Of a stretch of DNA of 64,000 nucleotides, positions 9,295 through 19,018 are shown one piece after another (position 1 is the first letter of the stretch; each line of letters starts with the position of its first letter). The notes below the pieces were generated by a model that saw only the letters and a list, made by a program, of their open reading frames with translations, was not told the origin of the DNA and searched no databases. The stretch lies in the NCBI RefSeq assembly GCF_004803815.1, contig NZ_CP012544.1, positions 1,426,001-1,490,000 on the forward strand, written 5' to 3'. This DNA is from Campylobacter showae (lineage in GTDB: Bacteria; Campylobacterota; Campylobacteria; Campylobacterales; Campylobacteraceae). The position numbers were made by a program, and so were the translations under genes.

Positions 9295-10632
9295 ATGGAC
9301 ATCAAAAACGTAACCGAAACGATCGCGATGATCGAGGAGCAAAATTTCGACATCCGCACGATCACGATGGGCATCAGCCTGCTTGACTGCATCGATCCAG
9401 ATATCGACAAAGCGGCGGAGAAAATTTACGCCAAGATCACAGACAAAGCGCGCGATCTGGTAAATGTCGGCAATGAAATTTCAGCAGAACTCGGCATCCC
9501 GATCGTAAATAAGCGCGTCTGCGTAACGCCTATCGCCATCATCGGCGCGGCGACGGATGCTACTGACTACGTGCCGCTTGCTAGGGCGATGGACGAGGCT
9601 GCCAAAAAGGTCGGTATCGACTTTATCGGCGGCTTTTCGGCGCTAGTACAAAAGGGCTACGCAAAGGGCGATAAAATTTTAATCGACTCCATCCCCGCCG
9701 CGCTCGCCGCGACGCAAAAGGTCTGCTCGTCGGTAAATATCGGCTCGACCAAAACAGGCATAAATATGAGCGCGGTCGCCGACATGGGACGCGTGATAAA
9801 AGAAACCGCGCAGCTTTCGGACCTTGGCGCTGCAAAGCTAGTCGTGTTTGCCAACGCCGTCGAGGATAACCCCTTCATGGCGGGCGCATTTCACGGCGTG
9901 GGAGAGGCCGAGGTCGTCATAAACGTGGGCGTATCAGGCCCGGGCGTCGTTAAGCGCGCGCTTGAGAAGGTGCGAGGAGCGAGCTTTGACGTGGTCGCAG
10001 AGACCGTTAAAAAGACGGCGTTTAAGATCACGCGTATCGGACAGCTCGTCGGTCAAATGGCGTCCGAGCGGCTGGGCGTAAAATTTGGTATCGTCGATCT
10101 CTCGCTAGCTCCGACTCCGGCGGTGGGCGATTCGGTCGCGCGCGTGCTTGAGGAGATGGGACTAGAGCGCGTAGGCACGCATGGCACTACGGCTGCGCTA
10201 GCGCTACTAAACGACGCTGTCAAAAAGGGCGGAGTGATGGCGTGCAACCAAGTAGGCGGGCTTAGCGGCGCGTTTATCCCCGTCTCCGAAGACGAGGGCA
10301 TGATCGCCGCAGTGCGCGCAGGCTCGTTAAATTTAGAAAAGCTCGAAGCGATGACCGCGATCTGCTCGGTGGGGCTCGATATGATCGCGATCCCGCAGGA
10401 TACGCCCGAGCAGACGATCGCCGCGATCATAGCCGACGAGGCCGCGATCGGCGTGATAAATCAAAAAACGACCGCCGTGCGCATCATCCCAAAGGGCAAA
10501 GAGGGCGACACGCTGGAGTTTGGCGGGTTACTCGGCAGCGCGCCCGTAATGAGCGTAAATAAAAACTCATCAGCGGGCTTCATCGCCCGCGGCGGCCAGA
10601 TCCCCGCGCCTATTCATAGTTTTAAAAACTAA
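9295..10632 (+). CDS. PFL family protein (UPF0210 / DUF711)
   Basis: 445 residues matching UPF0210 throughout: [20 protein letters not shown] at the start, [32 protein letters not shown] and the Gly-rich GARGGQ-like end ([16 protein letters not shown]). The family has a glycyl-radical-enzyme-like (PFL) fold assignment, but no demonstrated reaction that I can state. It forms a two-gene unit with the ACT protein, which may sense the ligand. Confidence 0.9.
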   Translation: MDIKNVTETIAMIEEQNFDIRTITMGISLLDCIDPDIDKAAEKIYAKITDKARDLVNVGNEISAELGIPIVNKRVCVTPIAIIGAATDATDYVPLARAMDEAAKKVGIDFIGGFSALVQKGYAKGDKILIDSIPAALAATQKVCSSVNIGSTKTGINMSAVADMGRVIKETAQLSDLGAAKLVVFANAVEDNPFMAGAFHGVGEAEVVINVGVSGPGVVKRALEKVRGASFDVVAETVKKTAFKITRIGQLVGQMASERLGVKFGIVDLSLAPTPAVGDSVARVLEEMGLERVGTHGTTAALALLNDAVKKGGVMACNQVGGLSGAFIPVSEDEGMIAAVRAGSLNLEKLEAMTAICSVGLDMIAIPQDTPEQTIAAIIADEAAIGVINQKTTAVRIIPKGKEGDTLEFGGLLGSAPVMSVNKNSSAGFIARGGQIPAPIHSFKN

Positions 10633-10636
10633 ATTT

Positions 10637-10666
10637 ATAAAGTCCGCTCAAATTTGCGGACTTTAT
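10637..10666 (+). terminator. Stem-loop terminator after the ACT/UPF0210 unit
   Basis: ATAAAGTCCGC and GCGGACTTTAT pair perfectly over 11 bp around an 8-base loop, five bases after the stop codon. Confidence 0.7.
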
Positions 10667-10753
10667 AGTAAAATAGAGCATAATTGTTTTTAATTAAGAT
10701 TCCGCATGTGGCTTTTTATTTATCCATACCTTCTATTTTTCATATTTTTTCGC

Positions 10754-11050
10754 TATAATCCCCCGACTTTTTAAATCGATTTTTAAGTTTATAGCATCTA
10801 GTTAAATTTATAAATATCATTAAAATTAAGATTTGCGATTTAATCGCTAAAGCCTAAAGATAAGTGTACCTTTTTCTGCGTTTAGATTTGAGCGATCATA
10901 ATTTCGGTGCAGTAAATTTTATCCTAAAACTAGACCCGATTAGGCGCCGCAATCTACCCGCGAATTAAGCCTAGTCGGGCTTACTTTTTAAACTCGTAAA
11001 TCGTATTTAAAACGTTAAACCTATAACCGTAACTAAACAAGGAGTCCTCA
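10754..11050 (+). promoter_or_regulatory. Promoter and long leader of the S-layer gene
   Basis: TATAAT at 10754-10759, preceded by T-rich sequence (CATATTTTTTCGC), is a good Campylobacter -10 box. This predicts a leader of about 285 nt before the ATG at 11051, which has AAGGAG at 11040. Within the leader CCCGATTAGGC (10935-10945) and GCCTAGTCGGG (10969-10979) form an 11-bp stem with one G-T pair and a 23-base loop, followed by CTTACTTTTT, which resembles a terminator or attenuator. Long leaders are common for abundant surface proteins and can stabilise mRNA. Confidence 0.55.
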
Positions 11051-14000
11051 ATGGCAGTAACTCAAGCGCAAGTAGCACAGCTTTACGTAGCGTTATTTAA
11101 CCGCGCACCCGAAGGAGCAGGCTTTAACGCATGGGTAAACGCGGGAGCAAACAGTACGATAGCTAAGATGGCTAACGATATGCTATCTTCTCCGGCGGCC
11201 CTAGCCTATTTTAACGGCAGCATAGATCACGATAGAGATTTCGTAGAGATGCTCTATAAAAATATCTTAGGCAAAGACTATTCTCAAGACCCGGACGGTA
11301 TTAACGCATGGGTAAAACACATTCAACTAGGTAACTCAAGAGGAGATACCGTAGCTAAACTATTTGAAGTAGCTACTTCTGCTATAGCAAAAGCAGCCGA
11401 CCCTGTAGCCGCTAAGGTATTTGAAAATAAAACGGCCATCTCTCAGTATATGGCCGAGAAGATAGCAGATATTCCGGCCGATCAAACCGGAGCTTACGAC
11501 TACTCTTTATTCCAAGAGATAATAGCGACTACGAATAATACCAACCTAGACGAGCAAAAAGCAAAAATAGACGCTCTTATAGCTCCTACTATCCACAATC
11601 TTTCAGCAGACGCTAACGACGTAAGCGGAACAGGCAAATCAGACGTATTTAACGGAGCAGTATCTGCTACCGTAGGACAAACTACGTTTAAAGCTACCGA
11701 TAAGCTAGACGGCAAGGGCGGAAACGATACTTTAAATTTAGACCTATACACTAACTTCTACGGAATGACTAACGGAACCGGAGAGGTTAAAAATATAGAG
11801 AATCTAAATTTGACCAACAAGACCAACGGCGATTTAAGATTTGACACTAAATATATCCATAACCTAGAAACCATCACCTTAAACGGCGAGAATAAGGTAG
11901 ACGTTATTAACCCGGAGAACAAAGTAAAACTTTTAGTCAACGATCTAAAACTAAGCGGAAACGGCGATACGGGAAGATTAAATCTAATCTATAATACCGA
12001 CGTATTAGCCGGAAGCAACGATAACCAGGAAATCGTCGTAAATAATGTAAACATGGATAAAGACGCTAGAATAAACATAACTACCGTTAACGGAGACCAT
12101 ATAGAAGCTCTAACCATTAACGCCGTAGGAGGAGCTAGCAAGCTAACTAATTTTACATCAAATACGATTAGACAACCAGACCAAGTTGCAAGCATAAAGA
12201 CTATGCATATAAAAGGAACGGCTGATCTAACGGTAGATACTACGAGCGGGCTATATAGCTTTGACGCTACCGAATATAAAGGCAACAAACTAATCGCAAA
12301 CGTAAAAGCCAACGGATACGTTCAAAGCATAAAAGGCAGCGGACAAGACGACGTATTTAACGTAACCGGAGCCAGCGGAAGAATCATACCTATCGACGGA
12401 GGAGCCGGCAAGGATACGGTAAACTTCATAGACGCTATAAACGGAAACCAACACGTAGAGATGACGGGAGTGGAAGTACTAAATATCAACACCAACGCTT
12501 CAGTGCTAGACTTTACCAGAGCGCAAGAGATAACCGAGCTTGGCATAAACGGAACTAGCGCCACCGTAAATATACTTAACTCTAAGATAGCAAAAGTAAA
12601 CGCAAAAGCTACCAACTCTACAAACGTAACTATAAACAATAGTACCGATATAAGAGATTTCGTTATAGAAAAAGGTAACGGCAGCATAACCGCAAACGGA
12701 ACAGAAAAGCTAAACGTCAAAGTAGCCAACGCTAGCGACGTACCTGCAAGCCAAGGCACCACTAGTGCAAGCGTAGTCTCAAATACCGTAAAAGAGCTAG
12801 ACTTTACCCTAGAAAATACTACGGCTAACAGTAGTACTTTTTATCAAGATATAAACAGCGTATTTGCTCTTGAAACGCTAAACGTAGTAAATAAGACCGA
12901 TAAAGATATAACGGCTAGTATTACGGCGTTAAACGCTTCGGGAAGCCACGATACGAATGCCTACAACCTAAAGACTCTAAACGTGGAGACAAAGGGAGAC
13001 TATACTATAAACAATAAGCTAAGCGGCATCAGTAAAATCAATCTAAAAGGTACAGGCGACGACACTAGCGTAACTCTTAGAGCAGTAGGCGATAAGACCT
13101 ATCTTCCGGTTCCTCTTCAAGGCGTTCAAGATATTTCTTTAAAAGCCGAAGGATTAAAGAATTTAAGCGTAGCCGCAAACGATAAAATATATACCACCAG
13201 AAACGTAAGCCTAACCTCTACTACCGATAAAGAGGACTCTACGGTAGCGTACGGAGAGATAGGAGATAGAGATAACGATAAAAAGGTAAACAACGTAACC
13301 GTAAGCGCCGTAGGACAAAAAACGTTAACCGTAGGAAATATAACCGCAGTGGGAGATGTAAGTCTGACGAGTAAATTTACGCAGGAGGGGTCAAGCGCAA
13401 TCTACGCCAAAGAGACCGTATCGACCGATACTAGCGTAACAGGTGGCATAAAGGCTAGGAATTTCTCTTTAAACCATAGCGCAAATTCCGATATAACAGA
13501 CGGCATTATACGAACTAACGGAAATTTAGATATCACTGGCAATCTAAACGTAAACGCTAGCGGCTATAAAACGCTCAAAATGAGCGTAACGCCGATAACG
13601 GCCTTTAGCCCGATAACCGATTGGGAAAAGATTAACGTAGGTGGAGATGCTAAATTTAATACGACTGCAACCGTAGCTGGCGCCTCCACAGAGATAGGCT
13701 ATCAACCTAGTCCTACTGTAATAACCCCTGACGCAGTGGCCGTAAAAGCAAAGAGCCTAAGTATAAACGCTAACGCAGCTTCAGGCATAACCGATTCTAC
13801 TCTAAAGCTAGCCAACTACGAGTCTTTAGGCGGAAACATCGACATAACGGCAAATAATCAAAAAAACATCGATATAGGCTGGCTAAGAGGATTTAATACC
13901 AATGATAACAGCAAGAAAAGCGATGTAAACATAAACCTAAATACAAACGTAGCTGATGCTAGAGTAAAGATAGGGACGCAAGACCTAACTCACGATTTTG

Positions 14001-15343
14001 GCATAGGCTCCGCCACCGGTACGACAGATAAAGTGGAAGTTAAAAATATAAACATAAAAGCTTACGGACAAAAAACCATAGAAACAAACAGTATCGATAG
14101 CGTAGGCGACGTAAATATCGATATCAAGGGTAACGGGCCAGACTCGACAGCCGATTTCAAGTTTATAACGGGTCGCAATATTACGATTAACGCAAGCAAC
14201 ATTAAGGAACTAAATTTAAAAACTCTCGCAGCTGACATAGAAGGCCATACTAAATTTGGCAACGTTACGATAAATACTGGAACGCACAACTATCTACAAA
14301 GTGTTACTCTTGACGGCTATATAATTGCTAAAAATATAACGCTTGAGATGTCAAATTTGACGGCGCCTATGACATTTGGAGGCGTTAGTAGCTGGAAAGT
14401 AGGAGAAAGCATAACAATCCGTTCGGGCAGTAGCGCTCCGATCACTTTTGATATGATAGATGTAGGTTGGGGTATGGAGGACAGTGCCAAGGACTTCGTA
14501 GCAAATCTAACAAACGTAATAACCGGCATAACGGCCTATTCCAACGATCAAGTAGAAACTATCACCGTAAAAGGTGGAATAACAAATCCAGATAGCCTAC
14601 TAGCGCTAGGCACGATTACGGATTTTTGGGTAGACGGGCTAAGTGCTAGCAATCTAAAAAGCATCGACCTAAGCGAATACGACAACGCAAGCGGAACTAC
14701 AAGAATAACCACCATGGACGGAGCTGCCTATAACGATAACGTAACCACGGTAAAAGGCTCAAAAACCAAAGACGAGATAGAGATCGGCTCTAAAAACCTA
14801 AAACTAGTCGATAGCGGCAAGGGCGACGATAAAGTAACCTTTACGATAACCCAAACCAAAGATATAACCGTAAACCTCGGCGAAGGCAACGATACCGTCA
14901 CTACTGCGGCATTAACCGCTAATAAGAAATTTGAAATCAGCGGCGGAGCGGGTAACGATACGTTTAATCTAGGAGCTTCTACTACCGATGCTAACGCTAG
15001 TAAATACATAACCATAACCGACGCAAATAGAGGCGATAAGATAAGCTTAGGTAGTGCAGTTGCAAATTTCGTCAAGATAGATCAAAATGCCGCAAACGGC
15101 AAGACCAATCTAAAAGAAGCCATAAATGCAGCCCTAGACTCTCTAGGCTCTACCGACGCAAATACTATGTATGCAGTCTACTACAATAACGAAACATATC
15201 TAGTAAGAGATGTCGATGCCAATAAAACCGTAAGCAACGGAGACAATCTCGTAAAGCTTGCGGGATTGTCAAATTTCGACCTGCTAAACGGCAACATAAT
15301 AACCGAAGGCGGCGATACGTATCTGCAAATAACCCATATGTAA
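11051..15343 (+). CDS. RTX-like S-layer protein with N-terminal DUF4214-type region
   Basis: 1430 residues, no cleavable signal peptide. Residues 1-170 contain two DUF4214-like repeats (VAQLYVALFNRAPEGAGFNAWV and a second beginning VEMLYKNILGKDY). The long middle (200-1250) is Asn/Thr/Gly-rich predicted beta-strand sequence with no cysteines. Nonapeptide-like Ca-binding motifs are scattered: DGKGGNDTLNL, DGGAGKDTVNF, LGEGNDTVT and GGAGNDTFNLG near the C terminus. This layout and the MAVTQAQVAQLYVALFNR start are those of the C. rectus / C. showae surface-layer proteins, which leave by type I secretion using an uncleaved C-terminal signal and coat the cell as a crystalline array. No type I transporter gene lies nearby. 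Codon use is skewed to GTA, GGA and ATA, consistent with high expression. Confidence 0.85.
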   Translation: MAVTQAQVAQLYVALFNRAPEGAGFNAWVNAGANSTIAKMANDMLSSPAALAYFNGSIDHDRDFVEMLYKNILGKDYSQDPDGINAWVKHIQLGNSRGDTVAKLFEVATSAIAKAADPVAAKVFENKTAISQYMAEKIADIPADQTGAYDYSLFQEIIATTNNTNLDEQKAKIDALIAPTIHNLSADANDVSGTGKSDVFNGAVSATVGQTTFKATDKLDGKGGNDTLNLDLYTNFYGMTNGTGEVKNIENLNLTNKTNGDLRFDTKYIHNLETITLNGENKVDVINPENKVKLLVNDLKLSGNGDTGRLNLIYNTDVLAGSNDNQEIVVNNVNMDKDARINITTVNGDHIEALTINAVGGASKLTNFTSNTIRQPDQVASIKTMHIKGTADLTVDTTSGLYSFDATEYKGNKLIANVKANGYVQSIKGSGQDDVFNVTGASGRIIPIDGGAGKDTVNFIDAINGNQHVEMTGVEVLNINTNASVLDFTRAQEITELGINGTSATVNILNSKIAKVNAKATNSTNVTINNSTDIRDFVIEKGNGSITANGTEKLNVKVANASDVPASQGTTSASVVSNTVKELDFTLENTTANSSTFYQDINSVFALETLNVVNKTDKDITASITALNASGSHDTNAYNLKTLNVETKGDYTINNKLSGISKINLKGTGDDTSVTLRAVGDKTYLPVPLQGVQDISLKAEGLKNLSVAANDKIYTTRNVSLTSTTDKEDSTVAYGEIGDRDNDKKVNNVTVSAVGQKTLTVGNITAVGDVSLTSKFTQEGSSAIYAKETVSTDTSVTGGIKARNFSLNHSANSDITDGIIRTNGNLDITGNLNVNASGYKTLKMSVTPITAFSPITDWEKINVGGDAKFNTTATVAGASTEIGYQPSPTVITPDAVAVKAKSLSINANAASGITDSTLKLANYESLGGNIDITANNQKNIDIGWLRGFNTNDNSKKSDVNINLNTNVADARVKIGTQDLTHDFGIGSATGTTDKVEVKNINIKAYGQKTIETNSIDSVGDVNIDIKGNGPDSTADFKFITGRNITINASNIKELNLKTLAADIEGHTKFGNVTINTGTHNYLQSVTLDGYIIAKNITLEMSNLTAPMTFGGVSSWKVGESITIRSGSSAPITFDMIDVGWGMEDSAKDFVANLTNVITGITAYSNDQVETITVKGGITNPDSLLALGTITDFWVDGLSASNLKSIDLSEYDNASGTTRITTMDGAAYNDNVTTVKGSKTKDEIEIGSKNLKLVDSGKGDDKVTFTITQTKDITVNLGEGNDTVTTAALTANKKFEISGGAGNDTFNLGASTTDANASKYITITDANRGDKISLGSAVANFVKIDQNAANGKTNLKEAINAALDSLGSTDANTMYAVYYNNETYLVRDVDANKTVSNGDNLVKLAGLSNFDLLNGNIITEGGDTYLQITHM

Positions 15344-15397
15344 CATATGCACAACATACGGCTAAACCAAATCCGAAGCAGATCGGACCGATGATTT

Positions 15398-15427
15398 TTA
15401 ACCCTGAAGCGAAAACTTCAGGGTTAA
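15398..15427 (+). terminator. Terminator of the S-layer gene
   Basis: TTAACCCTGAAG and CTTCAGGGTTAA form a perfect 12-bp stem around CGAAAA, 55 bases after the stop codon. Confidence 0.8.
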
Positions 15428-15884
15428 ATTTAGCTCCAATTCAACTAACATTCCAATAAAACCAAACAACTTAACGGCTGTAAGCGGCGGAATTTATCTA
15501 AAAATGAAGATAGATTTATTTAAGGAAATTTAGTATGCGGCGACAAAAAAAGGCCAACGTCAAATTTAACGATGGGCTTAAAATTTACAAAAAATAAAAG
15601 CAAATACCAAAAGCGGATTTTTATAAATAAAATACCAAGCTTGGACCTAAATTTACTTAGCAAACCTAAATCCGAGCCGATAAAGTATATCAATAAGAGC
15701 AATCCATAAAAAATTAAATTTAGGCTTGCCGTGATCAGTCTAAAATCAAATGTATTACCGCGCACGCCGATTCCATTTGTCTATATCTAGAGATGACAAA
15801 ACAAGAAAGCCGCTAGGTATCAAATTTTAGATACCAGCAAACAAATCTATATGATCCGCGTCCGCGCCGCACTCACGAATTTAA
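15428..15884. other. Intergenic stretch without a convincing gene
   Basis: AT-rich sequence after the S-layer terminator. A minus-strand frame at 15520-15765 (81 codons, GTG start) is hydrophobic, but this is what AT-rich sequence gives by chance and I do not call it. The last 60 bases are the upstream half of the duplicated leader described at 15885. Confidence 0.5.
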
Positions 15885-15951
15885 ACATTAAACGACTTTT
15901 TGATAAACTACGCAAAATAAAATTAAAAGGAGAAAAAATGAAAATTTTACG
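15885..15951 (+). repeat. Duplicated leader, copy 1
   Basis: 67 bases spanning the 5' flank, ribosome site (AAAAGGAGAAAAA) and first five codons of the next gene. They differ at only two positions from 17516-17582, which sits in exactly the same place before a second, otherwise unrelated gene. Weaker similarity (AATCTATA.GAT) continues about 45 bases further upstream in both. Confidence 0.85.
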
Positions 15952-16630
15952 TTTTTTAGCGGCGCTTTGTTTTGGCACGGCGGTAGCATCGGCGGCTGGT
16001 GACGGCAAGGTAACGAGCATCGATATTTACGTGACGCCGTACTACTCGGCAAATGCCGGCAAGGCTGAACATGTAAAGGTTTACGACAAGATAGACGGGC
16101 TGCTAAAAAGCGGCACGCTAGAGGACTTTAGGAGCGCGGAAAAGATCGTGCAGGACGCTCCGCAGACGGTCACGCCAATGACTCTTTTCGTGCTTTCGGC
16201 CCGCGCTTACGACCTTGGTCTGCGCGACGAAGCGGTATTTTGGTTTTACAACGCCAAAAATCGCGCGATCTTGCTAAGGGAGGTTATAAATTTGGATGAC
16301 GATAAATTTTTTGAGGTTAAAAGCGCGATAGGAGCATTTATAAAGCTAGTGGGCGACGTGGTAAATCCATACGCATTTTGCGATATCAAAAAGCAGCAAG
16401 ATATCGCCGCCAAATCACTTGAGTGGAGTAAGGCAAACGTTTACGAAGCTATGTTTTTACCGGAGTTTGCGTCGCCTCACGCAGATAGAAAAGCGGCTCT
16501 TGCAAAAGCAATAGAAGCTCTAGAAACACGCGCGCAAAAAGAAAAAGATTATTTTTTAAACGAGGAAAATTTAGCCAAATTTAAAGCTATGCGCAAGCAA
16601 AACAAAGCCGACGAGAGATTTTGTTTTTAA
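15938..16630 (+). CDS. Secreted protein of unknown function
   Basis: 230 residues with a Sec signal peptide (KILRFLAALCFGTAVASA, then AGDGK). I place the start at the ATG behind AAAAGGAG, not at the upstream in-frame ATG at 15851, which would lie before the leader repeat. The mature protein is helical, with a tail rich in Lys and Glu ending RFCF, and just two cysteines. I do not recognise a domain. The periplasmic location is inferred from the signal peptide. It shares its leader, but not its body, with the gene at 17569. Confidence 0.75.
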   Translation: MKILRFLAALCFGTAVASAAGDGKVTSIDIYVTPYYSANAGKAEHVKVYDKIDGLLKSGTLEDFRSAEKIVQDAPQTVTPMTLFVLSARAYDLGLRDEAVFWFYNAKNRAILLREVINLDDDKFFEVKSAIGAFIKLVGDVVNPYAFCDIKKQQDIAAKSLEWSKANVYEAMFLPEFASPHADRKAALAKAIEALETRAQKEKDYFLNEENLAKFKAMRKQNKADERFCF

Positions 16631-16641
16631 AAACCCAAAAA

Positions 16642-16667
16642 GCCGTTTTAGATTTTACTAAAACGGC
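16642..16667. terminator. Bidirectional stem-loop between convergent genes
   Basis: GCCGTTTTA and TAAAACGGC form a perfect 9-bp stem around 8 bases. On the minus strand it is followed by CTTTTTGGGTTTTT, so it can end yagU transcripts, and it lies 11 bases after the plus-strand gene. Confidence 0.7.
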
Positions 16668-16752
16668 GTAAATTTGCAAGCTATGCGTTGCAGCAGCAAT
16701 CGCTCGGGTCTTTTTCTTTCGTGATCCTAGCTCTTAGGTCGTGGCGGATGAT

Positions 16753-17277
16753 CTAGACCCGCCAAAACAATATCATATGGCCCATAAATTCAGACACATG
16801 CTCATACCAAGGTAGCGTCCAAAGAGGCAGCGTAAGGCCCAAAATAGGCAGTGATATCACGTGAACGGCGATGTTTGCTAGGATACCGGCTAGTACGCCT
16901 TGCCACATCGTGATCTTTGGAAATTTCTCAGCTACAATGCAGTATCCGACGGCAAAAACGATCGAAAAAATGATATGCGTAAACATCACGTAGTTAAACG
17001 CATGCCCTGCAAATTCGTAGATCGCGGCATTTGGATCGGCGATGCCTATGTAATCTCTTAAAAAGACATAAGGCGGATTTAGGAAATTCCTCGAGCAGTC
17101 GATCGTGTCGGCCGATCTGATCGTGCTTTCTGGCCCGCAAGCGGCGTCAAACATATCCATAGGACTTCTTGGCGGAAGTGGAAATTCTGCTCCCCACTTA
17201 ACAAAGGCTGAAACCACGCCTGCGATTAGGCCGATTAGAGCGGCTAAACCAAAGCGTTCTTTAGTTTGCGAATTCAT
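16753..17277 (-). CDS. yagU: YagU family inner membrane protein, cut short by an in-frame TAG
   Basis: 174 residues, close to E. coli YagU (DUF1440): [55 protein letters not shown] and [14 protein letters not shown]. It is a membrane protein linked in E. coli to acid stress. The frame stops at TAG (16753-16755) after ILFWRV. The same frame continues for 23 more codons to 16681, reading IIRHDLRARITKEKDPSDC and on, which corresponds to the conserved E. coli end IEIIRRDLRNRITHEPDPE, where the stop replaces Glu. A single GAG to TAG change explains this. The four-helix core is intact, so the product may still work. The full-length frame would be 16681-17277. Confidence 0.88.
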   Translation of the reverse strand: MNSQTKERFGLAALIGLIAGVVSAFVKWGAEFPLPPRSPMDMFDAACGPESTIRSADTIDCSRNFLNPPYVFLRDYIGIADPNAAIYEFAGHAFNYVMFTHIIFSIVFAVGYCIVAEKFPKITMWQGVLAGILANIAVHVISLPILGLTLPLWTLPWYEHVSEFMGHMILFWRV

Positions 17278-17515
17278 AATTACACCTTTCTAAAAAACAA
17301 GGCGTATAGCATTCTTTTTTGCTTTGATGAATATTAATTATCAAGATTTTTATTTTATACGATTCTGCATCCGTCCAGCCCGAGATCACTCCCTAAGTTA
17401 GCTTTACTATACGCGTCGCAAACATAACCAAACGATAAATTTACGACTGGGCGCAAATTTAAATGCACTAAAATAAATCTATAAGATTCACAACCGAGCC
17501 GTACGTAAAAATTTA

Positions 17516-17582
17516 ACATTAAACGACGTTTTGATAAACTACGCAAAATGAAATTAAAAGGAGAAAAAATGAAAATTTTACG
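17516..17582 (+). repeat. Duplicated leader, copy 2
   Basis: The same 67 bases as at 15885-15951 with two substitutions (T/G in the ACGACTTTTTG part and A/G before AAATTAAAAGG). It again covers the 5' flank, ribosome site and first codons. Confidence 0.85.
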
Positions 17583-18600
17583 GATGCTTTTTCTGGCTTT
17601 TTGCGTATTTCTTGCCTATGTAAACGCTAACGACGCACAAAAATGGGCGAGCGAGATCACGGCGGGCAAACAGATACCTACGGGTAAATTTTTAGCCTTT
17701 TATCTCAATAAAGACGATTCAAAAAATGTAGTTTTTTCTGAAACGGTCGAAAATATAAATTTAAATTTTGCTTACGACGAGTTTCATAAGATACCTTCCG
17801 AAAAATTTATCGCCTACTGGGTTGGAAATTTCGATTTCAAACAAGACGTGCAAAAGATGATTTTAGCCGATTTTAGCTGGGCAAATTTACGCATCGCGGT
17901 AGACGGCAAGCAGATATTTGACTCCGAAAACGCCGGAAGCAAAGCGCTTGTGCATAAATTTAACAAGGGACGCCACAAGATAGAAGTTTGGTTCGTCAAC
18001 AACTGGCACACGACTAGCCTTTTAGTAGATTTTAAAGATGAACCGAAATTTTACAAACAAAGCGAAGTAGTCGCGCAACTAAAAGGTCAAAAATTTGATA
18101 TCTGGCTCGCTGCCGTTTACGACAGCGACGCACAGGATAATAAGGTAGTCGTAACGCTAAACAAATCGCAAAAACCGCTCGTGGTGATGTTAAGCTCCTA
18201 TCGCGCCGTGCGCTGGGAGGTGTCAAATCCGCACGGCAATAAAATTTTGGCCGCACTAGTTTATAATCCAATCAGTAGCATAAATTTAAATAAAAATGTT
18301 TACTTTATGGATGAACGCATATACGACGAAGATATGGAGATAAAATGCCATTGTTCAAACGGCGGAGCGCACTTTCACTGCGAAGGCGGAGACATAAATA
18401 GCAAAAACGATCGCGTCAGAAAAGATTTCGGACAAAATTTAGGCGGTTTTAGCGGTTCCTATAACGCTATTATGCTAAATTTACCGAGCGTTTTGATAGA
18501 TGAAAGCGTATTAGCTAAGGGTGCAGAGTCAAAAAAGTTAATCGAAGCCGAGCGCGAAAAATGCCGAAAAAGTGGTAAAATAAACGACGCTTTTAAGTAG
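17569..18600 (+). CDS. Secreted protein of unknown function with a PA14-like segment
   Basis: 343 residues with a Sec signal peptide (MLFLAFCVFLAYVNA). The start is the ATG behind AAAAGGAG; an in-frame ATG at 17548 precedes the ribosome site. The region about 65-165 (KFIAYWVGNFDF, then ANLRIAVDGKQIFDSE and GRHKIEVWFVNNWH) has the feel of a PA14-type beta barrel, a fold often found in carbohydrate-binding surface proteins. A later Cys/His-rich patch (KCHCSNGGAHFHCEGG, about 261-276) could bind a metal. Both readings are by eye. It shares its leader with the gene at 15938, so the two are probably regulated together. Confidence 0.72.
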   Translation: MKILRMLFLAFCVFLAYVNANDAQKWASEITAGKQIPTGKFLAFYLNKDDSKNVVFSETVENINLNFAYDEFHKIPSEKFIAYWVGNFDFKQDVQKMILADFSWANLRIAVDGKQIFDSENAGSKALVHKFNKGRHKIEVWFVNNWHTTSLLVDFKDEPKFYKQSEVVAQLKGQKFDIWLAAVYDSDAQDNKVVVTLNKSQKPLVVMLSSYRAVRWEVSNPHGNKILAALVYNPISSINLNKNVYFMDERIYDEDMEIKCHCSNGGAHFHCEGGDINSKNDRVRKDFGQNLGGFSGSYNAIMLNLPSVLIDESVLAKGAESKKLIEAEREKCRKSGKINDAFK

Positions 18601-18633
18601 TTTAAAAGCTAAATTTACGCCTAAAGGCTTGCG

Positions 18634-18664
18634 GGCGAGCCAAAATACTCTAGCTCGCCTTTTT
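18634..18664 (+). terminator. Rho-independent terminator
   Basis: GGCGAGC and GCTCGCC form a 7-bp stem around 12 bases, followed by TTTTT. It lies 34 bases after the stop of the preceding gene. Confidence 0.75.
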
Positions 18665-19018
18665 ATCTATACAAAATAGCCTTAGACTAAACATTGGTTT
18701 AAAATTATTTTGGACGCCTTATGCGGTAAAATTTAATATTTATCGTCTTGATTTTAGGTCGCTATTGCGATTTGGTTAAATTCACCACGCCGCACGGCTT
18801 GTCTAAATTTAACGAAAATCTTTGCCGCCATCACCCACGCGGCGAGTTTAGCCTCGTCTTTTAAGCTTCCAAATATATTTAGGATTTTTTATTTGTTTCC
18901 TTGTTCGCCAATATTTAGCCGTTGCGCTGCAAGGACAAGGATAGCCCAAGCGAGCAAATTCACCGTTAAACGGCCAAACTCCAGCCTAATTTATCAAATT
19001 TACCGCCGTAGCCCCGCC
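18665..19018. other. Intergenic stretch, nothing recognised
   Basis: About 350 bases between a plus-strand terminator and the 3' end of a minus-strand gene. I see no open frame, RNA or repeat that I can support. Confidence 0.5.

Noticed and set aside
15520-15765. 81-codon hydrophobic minus-strand frame with GTG start
   Set aside because: AT-rich intergenic sequence yields such frames by chance; no recognisable domain and no neighbours to couple with.
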